14,522 nucleotides of DNA from Candidatus Gastranaerophilales bacterium (GTDB taxonomy: Bacteria; Cyanobacteriota; Vampirovibrionia; Gastranaerophilales; Gastranaerophilaceae). Made by a program: the position numbers and the translations under genes. The notes under the pieces were generated by a model. The model was not told the DNA's origin, searched no databases, and was given only the letters and a program-made list of their open reading frames with translations. The stretch spans positions 1 to 14,522 of the forward strand of contig CANQLK010000029.1 in NCBI GenBank assembly GCA_947624665.1, given 5' to 3'. Below, piece by piece: positions 1 to 7,556 of this stretch (position 1 is its first letter; each line of letters starts with the position of its first letter).

Positions 1-348
1 GCCATAGAAAATATTTTGGAAAAATCGCCCTGTGAATATGCGCTGGCTGACAAGTTCGGGGATGAAAGTCTTATAAAAAATGCACTGATGAGTAAAGGTC
101 GAAATATAATTTTAAATCAAATGGTCAGAGCTGAAGCTGATATTGCTGTTGCAAGTGCTTCCGTGCTTGCGAGGGCGGAATTTGTTAAGCGTATCAGTCA
201 GTTAGAACAAAAATACGGACTTAGCTTCCCCAAAGGAGCTTCTTCTACGGTAATTGAACAGGCTAAAAAATTTGTTAATCAATATTCGTTTGAACGCCTG
301 AATGAGGTTGCAAAAATGCATTTTAAAACAGTCAATGAGATTAAATAA
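1..348 (+). CDS. rnhC: Ribonuclease HIII, C-terminal part (5' end outside window)
   Basis: The frame is open from the first base and ends at a TAA at 346-348, so 115 C-terminal residues are visible and the start lies upstream of the window. RNase HIII cleaves the RNA strand of RNA/DNA hybrids in the cytoplasm. Visible family signatures are an ADKFG segment (visible residues 16-20, with the Asp in the place of the third acidic active-site residue), the block AVASASVLAR, then FPKGAS, and near the end MHFKT. The PKGA and K/M-HFK blocks are what I know from RnhC rather than RnhB, so type HIII is preferred over HII. The N-terminal TBP-like domain that would settle this is not in the window. No clear terminator follows, only an AT palindrome over the stop codon. 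Assignment to the type 2 RNase H fold is very likely; the HIII subtype is likely. Confidence 0.82.
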   Translation, partial: AIENILEKSPCEYALADKFGDESLIKNALMSKGRNIILNQMVRAEADIAVASASVLARAEFVKRISQLEQKYGLSFPKGASSTVIEQAKKFVNQYSFERLNEVAKMHFKTVNEIK

Positions 349-359
349 CAAATTTGTTA
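346..359. repeat. 14-bp perfect AT-rich palindrome over the rnhC stop
   Basis: TAACAAATTTGTTA is perfectly self-complementary, includes the rnhC stop codon and extends imperfectly outwards (343-366). It lies directly upstream of a possible -35 box at 365-370. It could be an operator or a chance AT palindrome. It has no T-tract of the kind seen in an intrinsic terminator. Confidence 0.35.
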
Positions 360-364
360 CTTAT

Positions 365-393
365 TTGACCTATTTGAATAAATTATGTTCAAT
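365..393 (+). promoter_or_regulatory. Possible promoter giving a leaderless start at 401
   Basis: TTGACC (365-370) and TTCAAT (388-393) are separated by 17 bp, each matching the sigma-70 consensus moderately. The -10 box ends 7 nt before the ATG at 401, and no Shine-Dalgarno sequence precedes that ATG. A transcript from this promoter would therefore begin at or within a base or two of the start codon. Confidence 0.35.
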
Positions 394-400
394 ATAAAGT

Positions 401-733
401 ATGAATAATGATAATGACAAAGTTATAAATTTATTTAAAAAGCAGGAAGAAAATTCTGACATATCTGCACAGAGATTTTTCAAAGGATTTCCGTATATAA
501 AACTCACAAAAGATGACAGCGGGAATTATTTTAAAGAAGATAGTCTCAGGGATTATGCAAATAAATGTTATTATATAGTAACCGTTATGAAAAAGAACGG
601 AATAGGTGTAGGGTTGTATAAATACAAGGTGCCGTATTTATCTCTTTTGGATTTTTTAAATGAATTTAGAAATAACAGGTCTTATGGTGAAATCATAGAT
701 ATAGAAAGATATATTCCGGAAGATTTGGCATAA
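401..733 (+). CDS. Conserved-looking hypothetical protein, 110 aa
   Basis: I do not recognise this protein. It is soluble-looking, with no signal peptide or membrane segment. It starts with a polar, Asn/Asp-rich stretch (about residues 1-25), followed by a compact part with several aromatic residues (RFFKGFPYIKL near 25-35, then CYYIVTVMKKNGIG near 56-69) and an acidic C terminus. Its TAA stop (731-733) directly abuts the ATG of the radical SAM gene at 734 with no intervening base, so the two are almost certainly co-transcribed and translationally coupled. The start at 401 is the first ATG after the promoter-like boxes; no Shine-Dalgarno sequence is seen. The context suggests a role tied to the radical SAM/RNase neighbourhood, but this is inference only. 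Confidence 0.7.
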   Translation: MNNDNDKVINLFKKQEENSDISAQRFFKGFPYIKLTKDDSGNYFKEDSLRDYANKCYYIVTVMKKNGIGVGLYKYKVPYLSLLDFLNEFRNNRSYGEIIDIERYIPEDLA

Positions 734-3235
734 ATGAATGAGCTTTTAAATAACAAATATGAAAGTTTGCTTTGTGATGTATTAAAGCCTTATCAATACA
801 TAGGCAGTGAGTTTTTGGCATACAATAAAGATTTTAACAGTGCTAAAGTTAAGATTGTACTTGCTTTCCCCGATAAGTATGAAATTGCAATCAGCAATTT
901 AGGTCAAAAAATTCTTTACGGGATTATTAACGATAATGAAAACTATATGGCAGACAGAGTTTATGCGCCTGATAACGATTACCGAGAACAGCTTATAAAA
1001 AATAATTTAAAATTAAGAACTCTTGAGAGTAAAGAAGAAGTTAAAAAGTTTGATTTTGTAGGTTTCTCACTTCAATACGAGCTTTCATATCCTACGGTAT
1101 TAGAGATGTTGAAGCTGTCGGGTATTCCGATTAACAACATAGACAGGAATGAAAATGACCCCATAATAATTGCGGGCGGGCCTGCCTGCTTTAATCCCAT
1201 ACCAATGCAGGATTTTATTGATCTGTTTACAATCGGCGACGGTGAAGAGGTTCTTATTGAAATATTTGAAAAATATATAGAACTTAAAAAATTAAACAAA
1301 TCACGACAGGAAATTATTAAAGAATTATCGAATATAGAAGGAGTATTTTCAAGTGAATACCCTAAGAAAACAAAAAAAAGAATATTTGATATTTCAAAAG
1401 ACGACAGAGTCCTTAAATCGCCCGTACCATATTCATCGAGTGTACACGACAGAACGATAATAGAAATAAGAAGAGGCTGCGGAAGAATGTGCCGTTTCTG
1501 TCAGGCAGGACATGTTAACCTTCCTGTCCGTGAGAGAAAAGCGCAAAACATTATACAAATGGTAAAAGACTCGGTTAAAATATCGGGATATGATGAATAT
1601 TCTCTGCTTTCGCTTTCTTCAAACGACTACGGGAATATAGAAAACGTAATAGAATTGCTTAGTCCCGAGATGAAACGTAAAAGAGTTTCCGTATCGCTTC
1701 CCAGTCAAAGAATAGACCGATACAGCACAAAATTGGCTCATTTGGTTCGTGACGTCAGAGCTACAACGGCAACTTTAGCTCCAGAAGCGGGAAGTCAACG
1801 GCTTAGAAACGTAATTAATAAAAATTTAAGCGAAGAACAAATAATTGATACAATATTAAATTGCTACAAAAACGGATTTAATAATATAAAATTATATTTT
1901 ATGATTGGACTTCCGACGGAAACATATACTGATTTGGACGAAATGGCGGAGCTGTTAAGTAAAATCAGATATAAAAGCAAGCTTATAAAACAGGAACTTG
2001 GACTTAAAGACGGATTAACATTAACCTGTACGCTTTCAATATTTGTGCCGAAGCCTTTTACTCCGTTCCAATGGTGCCCTCAGGAAAGTCAAATAGTTAT
2101 AAAGGAAAAAATAAGATATCTACTCGACAAAGTTAGCACAATAAAAGGCGTTAAGATTAATTATCATAACTCTTTTACGTCGAAAGTCGAATGTGCAATG
2201 TCAAGAGGTGATGAGAAATATAATAAATTTATACTGGCTCTAAATAAAAAGGGGGTCTATTTGTCAACTTGGGACGAGAATGTCGATAAAAATTTATGGG
2301 AAGAAACAGCAATTGAATGCGGTTTTAATATAGATGAAGAAGCAAAAAAGCAGTATTTGCCCGATGAAGTTCTGCCTTGGGATATTATAGATACGGGGAT
2401 AGATAAAGAATGGCTTAAAAATGAATATAAAAAGGCAATGAATTGCGAAAATACGGTTCCTTGCGAGTTTAACTGCGTAAATTGCGGGGTATGTACAAAT
2501 TTAAATACGCATAAAATAATCGATAAGCCGTTTGAAATCAAAATCTCGCCTGAAAAAATCGAAAAAGAAACACGAACCCCCTTTAAATACAGACTAAAAA
2601 TATCAAAAACAGATGAAATGAAATATATTTCGCATTTGGATTGGCAAAATACTTTAACAAAAGCTCTTTACCGCTCCGGATTGGATTTATGCTTCTCTCA
2701 AGGCTTTAATCCTACACCTGAATTTTCATTGGGAATAGCGCTTCCGATTTTTACGGAAAGCCTTTGTGAACTTACGGATATTGAAATCTATAACGAATTG
2801 GAACCTGAGAAATTAAAAGAAATATTAAATTCTGTACTACCCGAAAAAATAAGGGTATTATCAGCCCAAAAAACAGAAACGAAAACCCCTGCAATAGATA
2901 TTCTTGCACAATGGGCATTGTATTCATTTGAACCTTTAAATAACACGCTTTTAAAAAATGAAGATTTGTTGTATATTATAAATGAAATATCTTCAAGTAA
3001 CGAAATATTTATAGAGAAGATAAATAAAAAAGGTATAAAAAAACTTGTTAACATAAAGCCTTCAATAAAATCGGCAAAGATAGAAGAAAATAAACTGATG
3101 CTGATTTTAAAAACGGGTCAGTCGGATGAAATTCCGTCAGTAAAACCCGAAAACGTATTAAAGCTGTACAAACCCGATATAAAATTTAAAATAACAAGAC
3201 TTGCTTTTTACGATAAGGATATGAACAGGTTATAG
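734..3235 (+). CDS. B12-binding-type radical SAM protein fused to DUF2344 (TIGR03960-TIGR03936 type)
   Basis: A large 833-aa fusion. The N-terminal part (about 1-220) resembles the B12-binding-like region, with IIAGGPACFNPIP and GDGEE segments typical of this family. The radical SAM core carries the cluster-binding CX3CX2C motif at C249, C253 and C256 (RGCGRMCRFCQAGH). A second cysteine cluster, C571/C577/C581/C584/C587 ending in CGVC, may bind another Fe-S cluster. From about residue 616 the DUF2344/TIGR03936 domain follows (KYISHLDWQNTLTKAL, then FSQGFNPTPEFSLGIALP). In many bacteria the two halves are separate neighbouring genes beside an RNase E/G gene; here they are joined and the RNase gene follows 21 bp downstream. 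The reaction catalysed is unknown to me. A GGAAGA at 718-723 inside the upstream gene can serve as ribosome binding site, and translation is probably coupled to that gene. Confidence 0.88.
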   Translation: MNELLNNKYESLLCDVLKPYQYIGSEFLAYNKDFNSAKVKIVLAFPDKYEIAISNLGQKILYGIINDNENYMADRVYAPDNDYREQLIKNNLKLRTLESKEEVKKFDFVGFSLQYELSYPTVLEMLKLSGIPINNIDRNENDPIIIAGGPACFNPIPMQDFIDLFTIGDGEEVLIEIFEKYIELKKLNKSRQEIIKELSNIEGVFSSEYPKKTKKRIFDISKDDRVLKSPVPYSSSVHDRTIIEIRRGCGRMCRFCQAGHVNLPVRERKAQNIIQMVKDSVKISGYDEYSLLSLSSNDYGNIENVIELLSPEMKRKRVSVSLPSQRIDRYSTKLAHLVRDVRATTATLAPEAGSQRLRNVINKNLSEEQIIDTILNCYKNGFNNIKLYFMIGLPTETYTDLDEMAELLSKIRYKSKLIKQELGLKDGLTLTCTLSIFVPKPFTPFQWCPQESQIVIKEKIRYLLDKVSTIKGVKINYHNSFTSKVECAMSRGDEKYNKFILALNKKGVYLSTWDENVDKNLWEETAIECGFNIDEEAKKQYLPDEVLPWDIIDTGIDKEWLKNEYKKAMNCENTVPCEFNCVNCGVCTNLNTHKIIDKPFEIKISPEKIEKETRTPFKYRLKISKTDEMKYISHLDWQNTLTKALYRSGLDLCFSQGFNPTPEFSLGIALPIFTESLCELTDIEIYNELEPEKLKEILNSVLPEKIRVLSAQKTETKTPAIDILAQWALYSFEPLNNTLLKNEDLLYIINEISSSNEIFIEKINKKGIKKLVNIKPSIKSAKIEENKLMLILKTGQSDEIPSVKPENVLKLYKPDIKFKITRLAFYDKDMNRL

Positions 3236-3256
3236 AGTTTAGAAGAGGTTTAAAAT

Positions 3257-5095
3257 ATGTCAAAAGCGATAGTTGTAGCCGAAAGAGATAACATAGCGGC
3301 AGTTTTGGAAGACGGCAAGGTCTGCGAATTCTACGTTCACAGAGGAGATATGCTTTTAAATGACGTATATCTCGCAACTGTTGATAATATATTGCCCAGT
3401 ATTGATGCGGCATTCGTTAATGTCGGCTACGATAAAATGGGATTTCTTCACGCAGATGATGCGATTGGTAAAGGAACTCTAAAAGAAAAACTTTCCCCAA
3501 AACAAAAAATTATAGTTCAGGTTGTAAAAGAACCCGTAGGTCATAAAGGACCGAGAGTTTCAACTTTAATCAGCTTGCCCGGCAGATTTTTGGTTTTAAT
3601 GCCGCAGGAAACAGGTATTAATGTATCAAGAAAAATCACAAACCAAAAAGAAAGAGCAAGATTGAAGTCTATAATCAGTCTGTTAAAACCCGTAGGTATC
3701 GGTGTTATAGTCAGAACCGAAGCCGAAGGTCAATCAGATTCGGATATTCAGGAAGATATGGAAATTCTTCTTGAAAAATGGAATACTATAGTTGCCGCTG
3801 CTGAAACAAGACCTGCTCCGAGTCTTTTATATCGAGATCAGGACTTATTATACAGAGTTATGAGAGAAGCTTGCAGCGAGGATGTGGATGAAATTATTTT
3901 AGATACTTCCTACGGAGTTCACAGAACCCAGCAAATTCTTCAAAATTGGAATATGAATAAAAATATTGAAGTAAACGTATACAAAGGTTCGGAAACTCTG
4001 CTGGCTGCATCGGGAATTTTGAAAGAAATAAAAGCGGCATTGCAGACAAAAGTAAACCTGCCAAGCGGTGGTTATTTGTTTGTACAGACAACGGAAGCTC
4101 TGACTGTTATAGATGTTAACAGCGGTAAATTCGTAAGCTCTAATACTCAGGATGAAACTATTGTAAAAACTAATCTTGAAGCTGTTCACGAAATCGCAAG
4201 ACAGTTGAGATTAAGAAATATTGGCGGAATGGTTATAATTGATTTCATTGATATGAATAACAGAAGAGATAAGCTCGCAATAATGGAAGAGCTTGAAATA
4301 GCGCTTGAAAAAGATAAAGCAAAACCACAGGTCGGACAGTTATCCGATTTGGGGTTGGTTGAACTTACAAGACACCGCCAAGGTCAGAGTCTTGAAGAAA
4401 TTTTTGGTAAAAAATGCCCTCATTGCCAAGGCAGCGGACATATTCTTGAAGATATTAATTTGTCTTCACCTGTTTTGGAAGGTGAAATAAGAGCTAAAGC
4501 CGCTAAATTGAAAATACCTGTTCAACAGATTAAGAATAAAACTCCTAATTATAAGCAAAACAGGGTATTTAACAATCAAAATAACAACCCGTTAGCTAAT
4601 GAAAATCAACATAAAAATAATTTTAATAAATATAATAATAAGCAAAATCAGCAGGAAGAACAAATTCAACTGACGCAGGAAGAGGTAAAAGAAATACAGG
4701 AGGAAATTCAGCCTCAAAATCAAGTTCAAACACAACCGCAGCCGCAGATGCAACCTCAACCTCAACCTCAACTTCAACCTCAACTTCAACCGCAGATGCA
4801 ATCCCAAGATGAAGTTAAACCGTCAAAACTTGAAAACAATTCTGAAACGGTTCCGCTAAATGTGGCAGAACAAAATAAAAACGAACAATCTTCCGACAAT
4901 AATAAGAAAAAACGAGCTCCAAGAAGAAAAACTGCTTCCAAAACAGATGAAGAAGCAGTTCCGACAAGTGAAGTCGAAGAAAAACCCGATTCTGCGGAAA
5001 ATTCGATGACTGAAAACACTCAAACTAAGAAAAAACAGGTAAGAAAACCTCGTAAAACAAAAAAAGCCGAAAGCAAAACGGAGATAAATGAATAA
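3257..5095 (+). CDS. rng: Ribonuclease E/G family endoribonuclease with long disordered tail
   Basis: Endoribonuclease of RNA processing and decay, 612 aa. The catalytic core (about 1-400) shows an S1-like segment (about 35-115), then the DNase I-like subdomain with metal ligands D286 (VIDVNSG) and D329 (IIDFIDM), equivalent to E. coli RNase E D303 and D346, with identical 43-residue spacing. The Zn-link motif CPHC at C387/C390 lies 101 residues after D286, as in E. coli. After about residue 405 the sequence becomes low-complexity: Asn/Gln-rich, a Gln-Pro repeat, and then two basic clusters (KKKRAPRRK at 550-558 and another at about 591-603). Cyanobacterial RNase E carries a basic C-terminal motif that binds PNPase; the clusters here could play a similar part, but that is inference. 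AGAGG before the ATG supports the start. The next gene overlaps its last 8 bases. The name rne would be equally defensible. Confidence 0.92.
   Translation: MSKAIVVAERDNIAAVLEDGKVCEFYVHRGDMLLNDVYLATVDNILPSIDAAFVNVGYDKMGFLHADDAIGKGTLKEKLSPKQKIIVQVVKEPVGHKGPRVSTLISLPGRFLVLMPQETGINVSRKITNQKERARLKSIISLLKPVGIGVIVRTEAEGQSDSDIQEDMEILLEKWNTIVAAAETRPAPSLLYRDQDLLYRVMREACSEDVDEIILDTSYGVHRTQQILQNWNMNKNIEVNVYKGSETLLAASGILKEIKAALQTKVNLPSGGYLFVQTTEALTVIDVNSGKFVSSNTQDETIVKTNLEAVHEIARQLRLRNIGGMVIIDFIDMNNRRDKLAIMEELEIALEKDKAKPQVGQLSDLGLVELTRHRQGQSLEEIFGKKCPHCQGSGHILEDINLSSPVLEGEIRAKAAKLKIPVQQIKNKTPNYKQNRVFNNQNNNPLANENQHKNNFNKYNNKQNQQEEQIQLTQEEVKEIQEEIQPQNQVQTQPQPQMQPQPQPQLQPQLQPQMQSQDEVKPSKLENNSETVPLNVAEQNKNEQSSDNNKKKRAPRRKTASKTDEEAVPTSEVEEKPDSAENSMTENTQTKKKQVRKPRKTKKAESKTEINE
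4751..4792 (+). repeat. CAACCT/CAACTT hexamer tandem repeat inside the RNase gene
   Basis: Seven in-frame six-base units (CAACCT x3, CAACTT, CAACCT, CAACTT, CAACCG) encode alternating Gln-Pro/Gln-Leu pairs in the disordered tail. The block is flanked on both sides by matching CCGCAGATGCAA segments, so the array looks expanded from a larger unit. Because the unit length is a multiple of three, copy changes would preserve the frame. Confidence 0.85.
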
Positions 5096-5519
5096 TAGTA
5101 TTTTAATAGCTCAAGAATTGACTCCGGATATGTTTGATACAAGCACTCCAATTCAATTCGAAAATATTGAACCGCCACGTGAATCCGAACTTCCGGCACT
5201 GCCTGCAACGGAGGTTCGCCAGGAGCAGTATACATATCCTCAATCTAAAAGTGATAATAATAACTTGATTTTATCGGCTTCCTTTATTTTTATTTTATTG
5301 ATTGTTATTGTCTTTGTTATAAAGAAATTATTGAAACCGCAGGAAAATATTAATAATTATGATGATGAACCAACAGAAAAACCTGTTAATAATAGCGGTT
5401 CTGTGACAATAAACAAATCTTTAAATAATGAGTCAAAGAAAAAAATGTCAAAATTGACTACTCCTAATACAATTCGCAAATGTATTATGTCTTTTTTGGA
5501 AATTACGAAAGACAATTAG
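5088..5519 (+). CDS. Single-pass membrane protein coupled to the RNase gene
   Basis: A 143-aa protein of no family I recognise. One strong hydrophobic segment (about 60-78, ILSASFIFILLIVIVFVI) is followed at once by KKLLK. With an acidic, proline-containing N-terminal arm (1-58) and basic residues after the helix, the positive-inside rule suggests N-out/C-in topology without a cleaved signal. The C-terminal 60 residues are polar, Asn/Lys-rich and mostly disordered-looking, ending in a short possible helix (residues 127-140). Its ATG lies inside the end of the RNase E/G gene (8-nt overlap, ATGAATAA), implying translational coupling. A role as membrane partner of the RNase is an attractive inference, not shown by any motif. 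Confidence 0.72.
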   Translation: MNNSILIAQELTPDMFDTSTPIQFENIEPPRESELPALPATEVRQEQYTYPQSKSDNNNLILSASFIFILLIVIVFVIKKLLKPQENINNYDDEPTEKPVNNSGSVTINKSLNNESKKKMSKLTTPNTIRKCIMSFLEITKDN

Positions 5520-5553
5520 TCGATAATGTATAATCTCTGACAAATATTCATAA

Positions 5554-5577
5554 AGAATTTATCATTTTTAAAATTCT
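5554..5577. terminator. Weak AT-rich inverted repeat between convergent genes
   Basis: AGAATTT and AAATTCT form a 7-bp stem around a 10-base loop between the membrane-protein gene and the convergent response-regulator gene. Thymines follow on the plus strand. The stem is almost wholly AT, so this is at best a weak terminator. Confidence 0.3.
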
Positions 5578-6295
5578 ATTTTGCTTTTTCCTCAATACCT
5601 TCCGGGATGAGCCTGTAACCGCCGCCATATATTGTTTCTATATATTTTTTCCCGCCCGTAATCTTATCAAGTTTACTTCTTATGTGGCGCATGTGTACTC
5701 TTATTGTTTCAACGGCATCATCTGGTGAATATCCCCAAACATCATTCAATATCTTCGCTGATGATACCATATTCCCGTAGTTTTGCATTAATAAATTAAC
5801 TATATCAAATTCTATAGGGGTTACTTTTGCTTGTTTCCCGTTTATTTCTATGGAATATGATTCGGGGATAAGCGTTATATCGCCTCTTGTTAAAACTTCT
5901 TTTACAGCTACGGATTTTGGAATATTATTTGAACGCTTTAATAAAGCTTTTACCCTGACTAATAATTCTTCCATCTCAAAAGGTTTTACAAGGTAATCAT
6001 CAACTCCTATATTAAATCCCTGAACCTTGTTTTGGAGCATGCCAAGTGCCGTTAACATTAATATAGGTATATCCTTCGTGCTTTCATTTTCTCTTATTCT
6101 TTTAGCTACCGTGTATCCGTCAACTTCGGGCATCATAACATCCAAAATGATTAAATCAGGCATTTCCTGCTTTGCAAGCGCATAACCCTTATTTCCGTCC
6201 AATGCCGTAATTACTTTATAATATGCAAGCTCCAAATTGACTTTTATAAGCTCATTTATTGCTGTATCGTCATCAACTACCAATATTTTTGCCAT
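5576..6295 (-). CDS. OmpR/PhoB-family response regulator
   Basis: A 239-aa two-component response regulator that would be phosphorylated by a sensor kinase and bind DNA. The receiver domain (1-121) has the acidic pocket D9/D10, the phospho-acceptor D52 (LDVMMPEVDG), T82 (MLTA) and K104 (VKPF), a complete active site. The winged-helix DNA-binding domain spans about 136-231, with the recognition-helix block VHMRHIRSKL and the wing IYGGGYRL. A good Shine-Dalgarno sequence (AAAGGTGA, 6299-6306 on the minus strand) supports this start although it lies inside the upstream glycosyltransferase gene, which overlaps it by 23 nt. No histidine kinase is in the window, so the cognate sensor is unknown, and the target genes cannot be read from the sequence. 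Confidence 0.95.
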   Translation of the reverse strand: MAKILVVDDDTAINELIKVNLELAYYKVITALDGNKGYALAKQEMPDLIILDVMMPEVDGYTVAKRIRENESTKDIPILMLTALGMLQNKVQGFNIGVDDYLVKPFEMEELLVRVKALLKRSNNIPKSVAVKEVLTRGDITLIPESYSIEINGKQAKVTPIEFDIVNLLMQNYGNMVSSAKILNDVWGYSPDDAVETIRVHMRHIRSKLDKITGGKKYIETIYGGGYRLIPEGIEEKAK

Positions 6296-7217
6296 ATATC
6301 ACCTTTAACATATTTTTTAAAATATCCGTACAAGAAAAATTATTTACTGCGTTTATTCTTCCTCGCAATGCTATTGATTGTGCTATATTTAAGTTTTTTA
6401 AATAAAACTCAATTTTATCAATAAGTTCTTCTTTTGTTTCAAATGTTTCAAAATCTTTGCCCTCATCAAAATATTTTATATTATCGGCATTCTTTTGAGA
6501 AATTAAAAATCCGCCCGAAGCCATTACTTCAAGACATCTGTAATTTATTGCCTTTTTATTTTTGCTGATTATATCAATATTTATTTTCGATGATACAAAT
6601 ATATTTGCAAGTTTTTTCCTGCTTTCAACATAGCCTCTGTATGATTTTCTATATAATTCGACGGAATTTTTATCCATTAGGTTTAAAGATTGAATTTCCT
6701 CTAAACTTTTATAGAAATTATACGAACGGCAATAAATATTAATTGCTCCGTAATTATTAATCAAAGAAGATAAAATCTCTTCTCTTTCTTTTGTATCTGG
6801 ATTTCCCGCAAAGGTTATTCCATATTTATATCCCCTGAACTTAGTTTTATATTCCGTTGCGGCTATACCGTATTTAAATATATTTTTTTTTGTTTTTGCA
6901 TTTGAAATAAATATATAATGATTAGTTTGATTTTTGTATTCTTTAGGAATATCATCGCCTGATTCATCGCAGTGAATAAAAACTGTTTTGGTATTAACAT
7001 ATTTAGAAATTACGTCACAGACTATTTCACGCTGATTTAAACCTGTCCAATATATAAATATTACCGATGGTGATATTTTATTTAATTCTTTATCATTCAA
7101 ATCAGGAATCTTTTTTTCATATACAAAAAAGGACAATTCGCTAAAAGCTAATGAAAATCCTTTGGTAACAAATTTACCTTTATTATTATCAGGTATTATT
7201 AATACAACTTTATCCAT
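6273..7217 (-). CDS. CgeB-like glycosyltransferase (group 1-like C-terminal domain)
   Basis: A 314-aa soluble protein resembling CgeB/DUF3880-type proteins that end in a GT4-like nucleotide-sugar binding domain. Visible cues are an N-terminal Rossmann-like strand (KVVLIIPD), an FIYWTG and VFIHCDES core, and the characteristic C-terminal block at about 223-260: AINYRCLEVMASGGFLISQ with R227 and E230, then KYFDEGKDFETF. It ends with a helix-rich tail (EELIDKIEFYLKN). The sugar donor and acceptor cannot be told. The gene overlaps the downstream response regulator by 23 nt, so they form one transcript. Upstream on the minus strand no Shine-Dalgarno sequence is seen, but TAAAAT lies 6 nt before the ATG, so the message may be leaderless. 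The family call is good; the precise activity is unknown. Confidence 0.75.
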   Translation of the reverse strand: MDKVVLIIPDNNKGKFVTKGFSLAFSELSFFVYEKKIPDLNDKELNKISPSVIFIYWTGLNQREIVCDVISKYVNTKTVFIHCDESGDDIPKEYKNQTNHYIFISNAKTKKNIFKYGIAATEYKTKFRGYKYGITFAGNPDTKEREEILSSLINNYGAINIYCRSYNFYKSLEEIQSLNLMDKNSVELYRKSYRGYVESRKKLANIFVSSKINIDIISKNKKAINYRCLEVMASGGFLISQKNADNIKYFDEGKDFETFETKEELIDKIEFYLKNLNIAQSIALRGRINAVNNFSCTDILKNMLKVIYGKNIGS

Positions 7218-7223
7218 AGACTT

Positions 7224-7229
7224 ATTTTA
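7224..7229 (-). promoter_or_regulatory. -10-like box 6 nt before the glycosyltransferase start
   Basis: Read on the minus strand, TAAAAT is followed by exactly 6 nt (AAGTCT) and the ATG at 7217. There is no ribosome binding site and no convincing -35 box. The geometry fits a leaderless transcript. Confidence 0.35.
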
Positions 7230-7292
7230 TCAACTTTGAACTCAAAATAAAAGCAAAGAAAAAATCAATCCTTATATAATTTTAACAAACTC

Positions 7293-7319
7293 TTGAAATA
7301 TTTATTTTAATGGTATAAT
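7293..7319 (+). promoter_or_regulatory. Promoter of the ferredoxin gene
   Basis: TTGAAA (7293-7298) and a consensus TATAAT (7314-7319) with a 15-bp spacer. The -10 is extended by TGG directly upstream (7311-7313), which compensates for the short spacer. The ATG lies 40 bp downstream, leaving room for the AAGGAG ribosome binding site. Confidence 0.65.
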
Positions 7320-7359
7320 TAGTATGTTATTTTTTACACGGTATTAAAAGGAGAAAATA

Positions 7360-7536
7360 ATGAAAGTAACAGTTAATGACAGTTGTATAGCATGTGGTGC
7401 TTGCGAATCAGTATGTGACCAAGTATTTTCAGTAGAAGATAAAGCAGTGGTTAATGAAAATGCAGTTTCTTCTAACGTAGATTGTGTTAAAGAAGCTGCT
7501 GATTGCTGCCCTGTTAATGCTATTGAAATAGCTTAA
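7360..7536 (+). CDS. Small single-cluster [4Fe-4S] ferredoxin, 58 aa
   Basis: A low-potential electron carrier. The sequence opens MKVTVNDSCIACGACESVC and reaches CCPVNAIEIA at the end. By comparison with the 60-residue Thermotoga maritima ferredoxin, C9, C12, C15 and C50 (before Pro51) should ligate one [4Fe-4S] cluster. C19 and C42 match the pair that forms a disulfide in that protein, and the second cluster motif is absent. C49 is an extra cysteine next to the ligand C50. The start is secured by AAGGAG (7348-7353) 6 nt before the ATG. The gene stands alone between its own promoter and a strong terminator, so it is monocistronic and probably well expressed. The redox partners are not visible here. 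Confidence 0.92.
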   Translation: MKVTVNDSCIACGACESVCDQVFSVEDKAVVNENAVSSNVDCVKEAADCCPVNAIEIA

Positions 7537-7556
7537 TTAAAATAACGGTAAAAAAA

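Noticed and set aside
4592..4807. Minus-strand frame rich in Leu-Arg repeats
   Set aside because: It is the complement of the Gln-Pro hexamer array in the RNase gene, a pure shadow.
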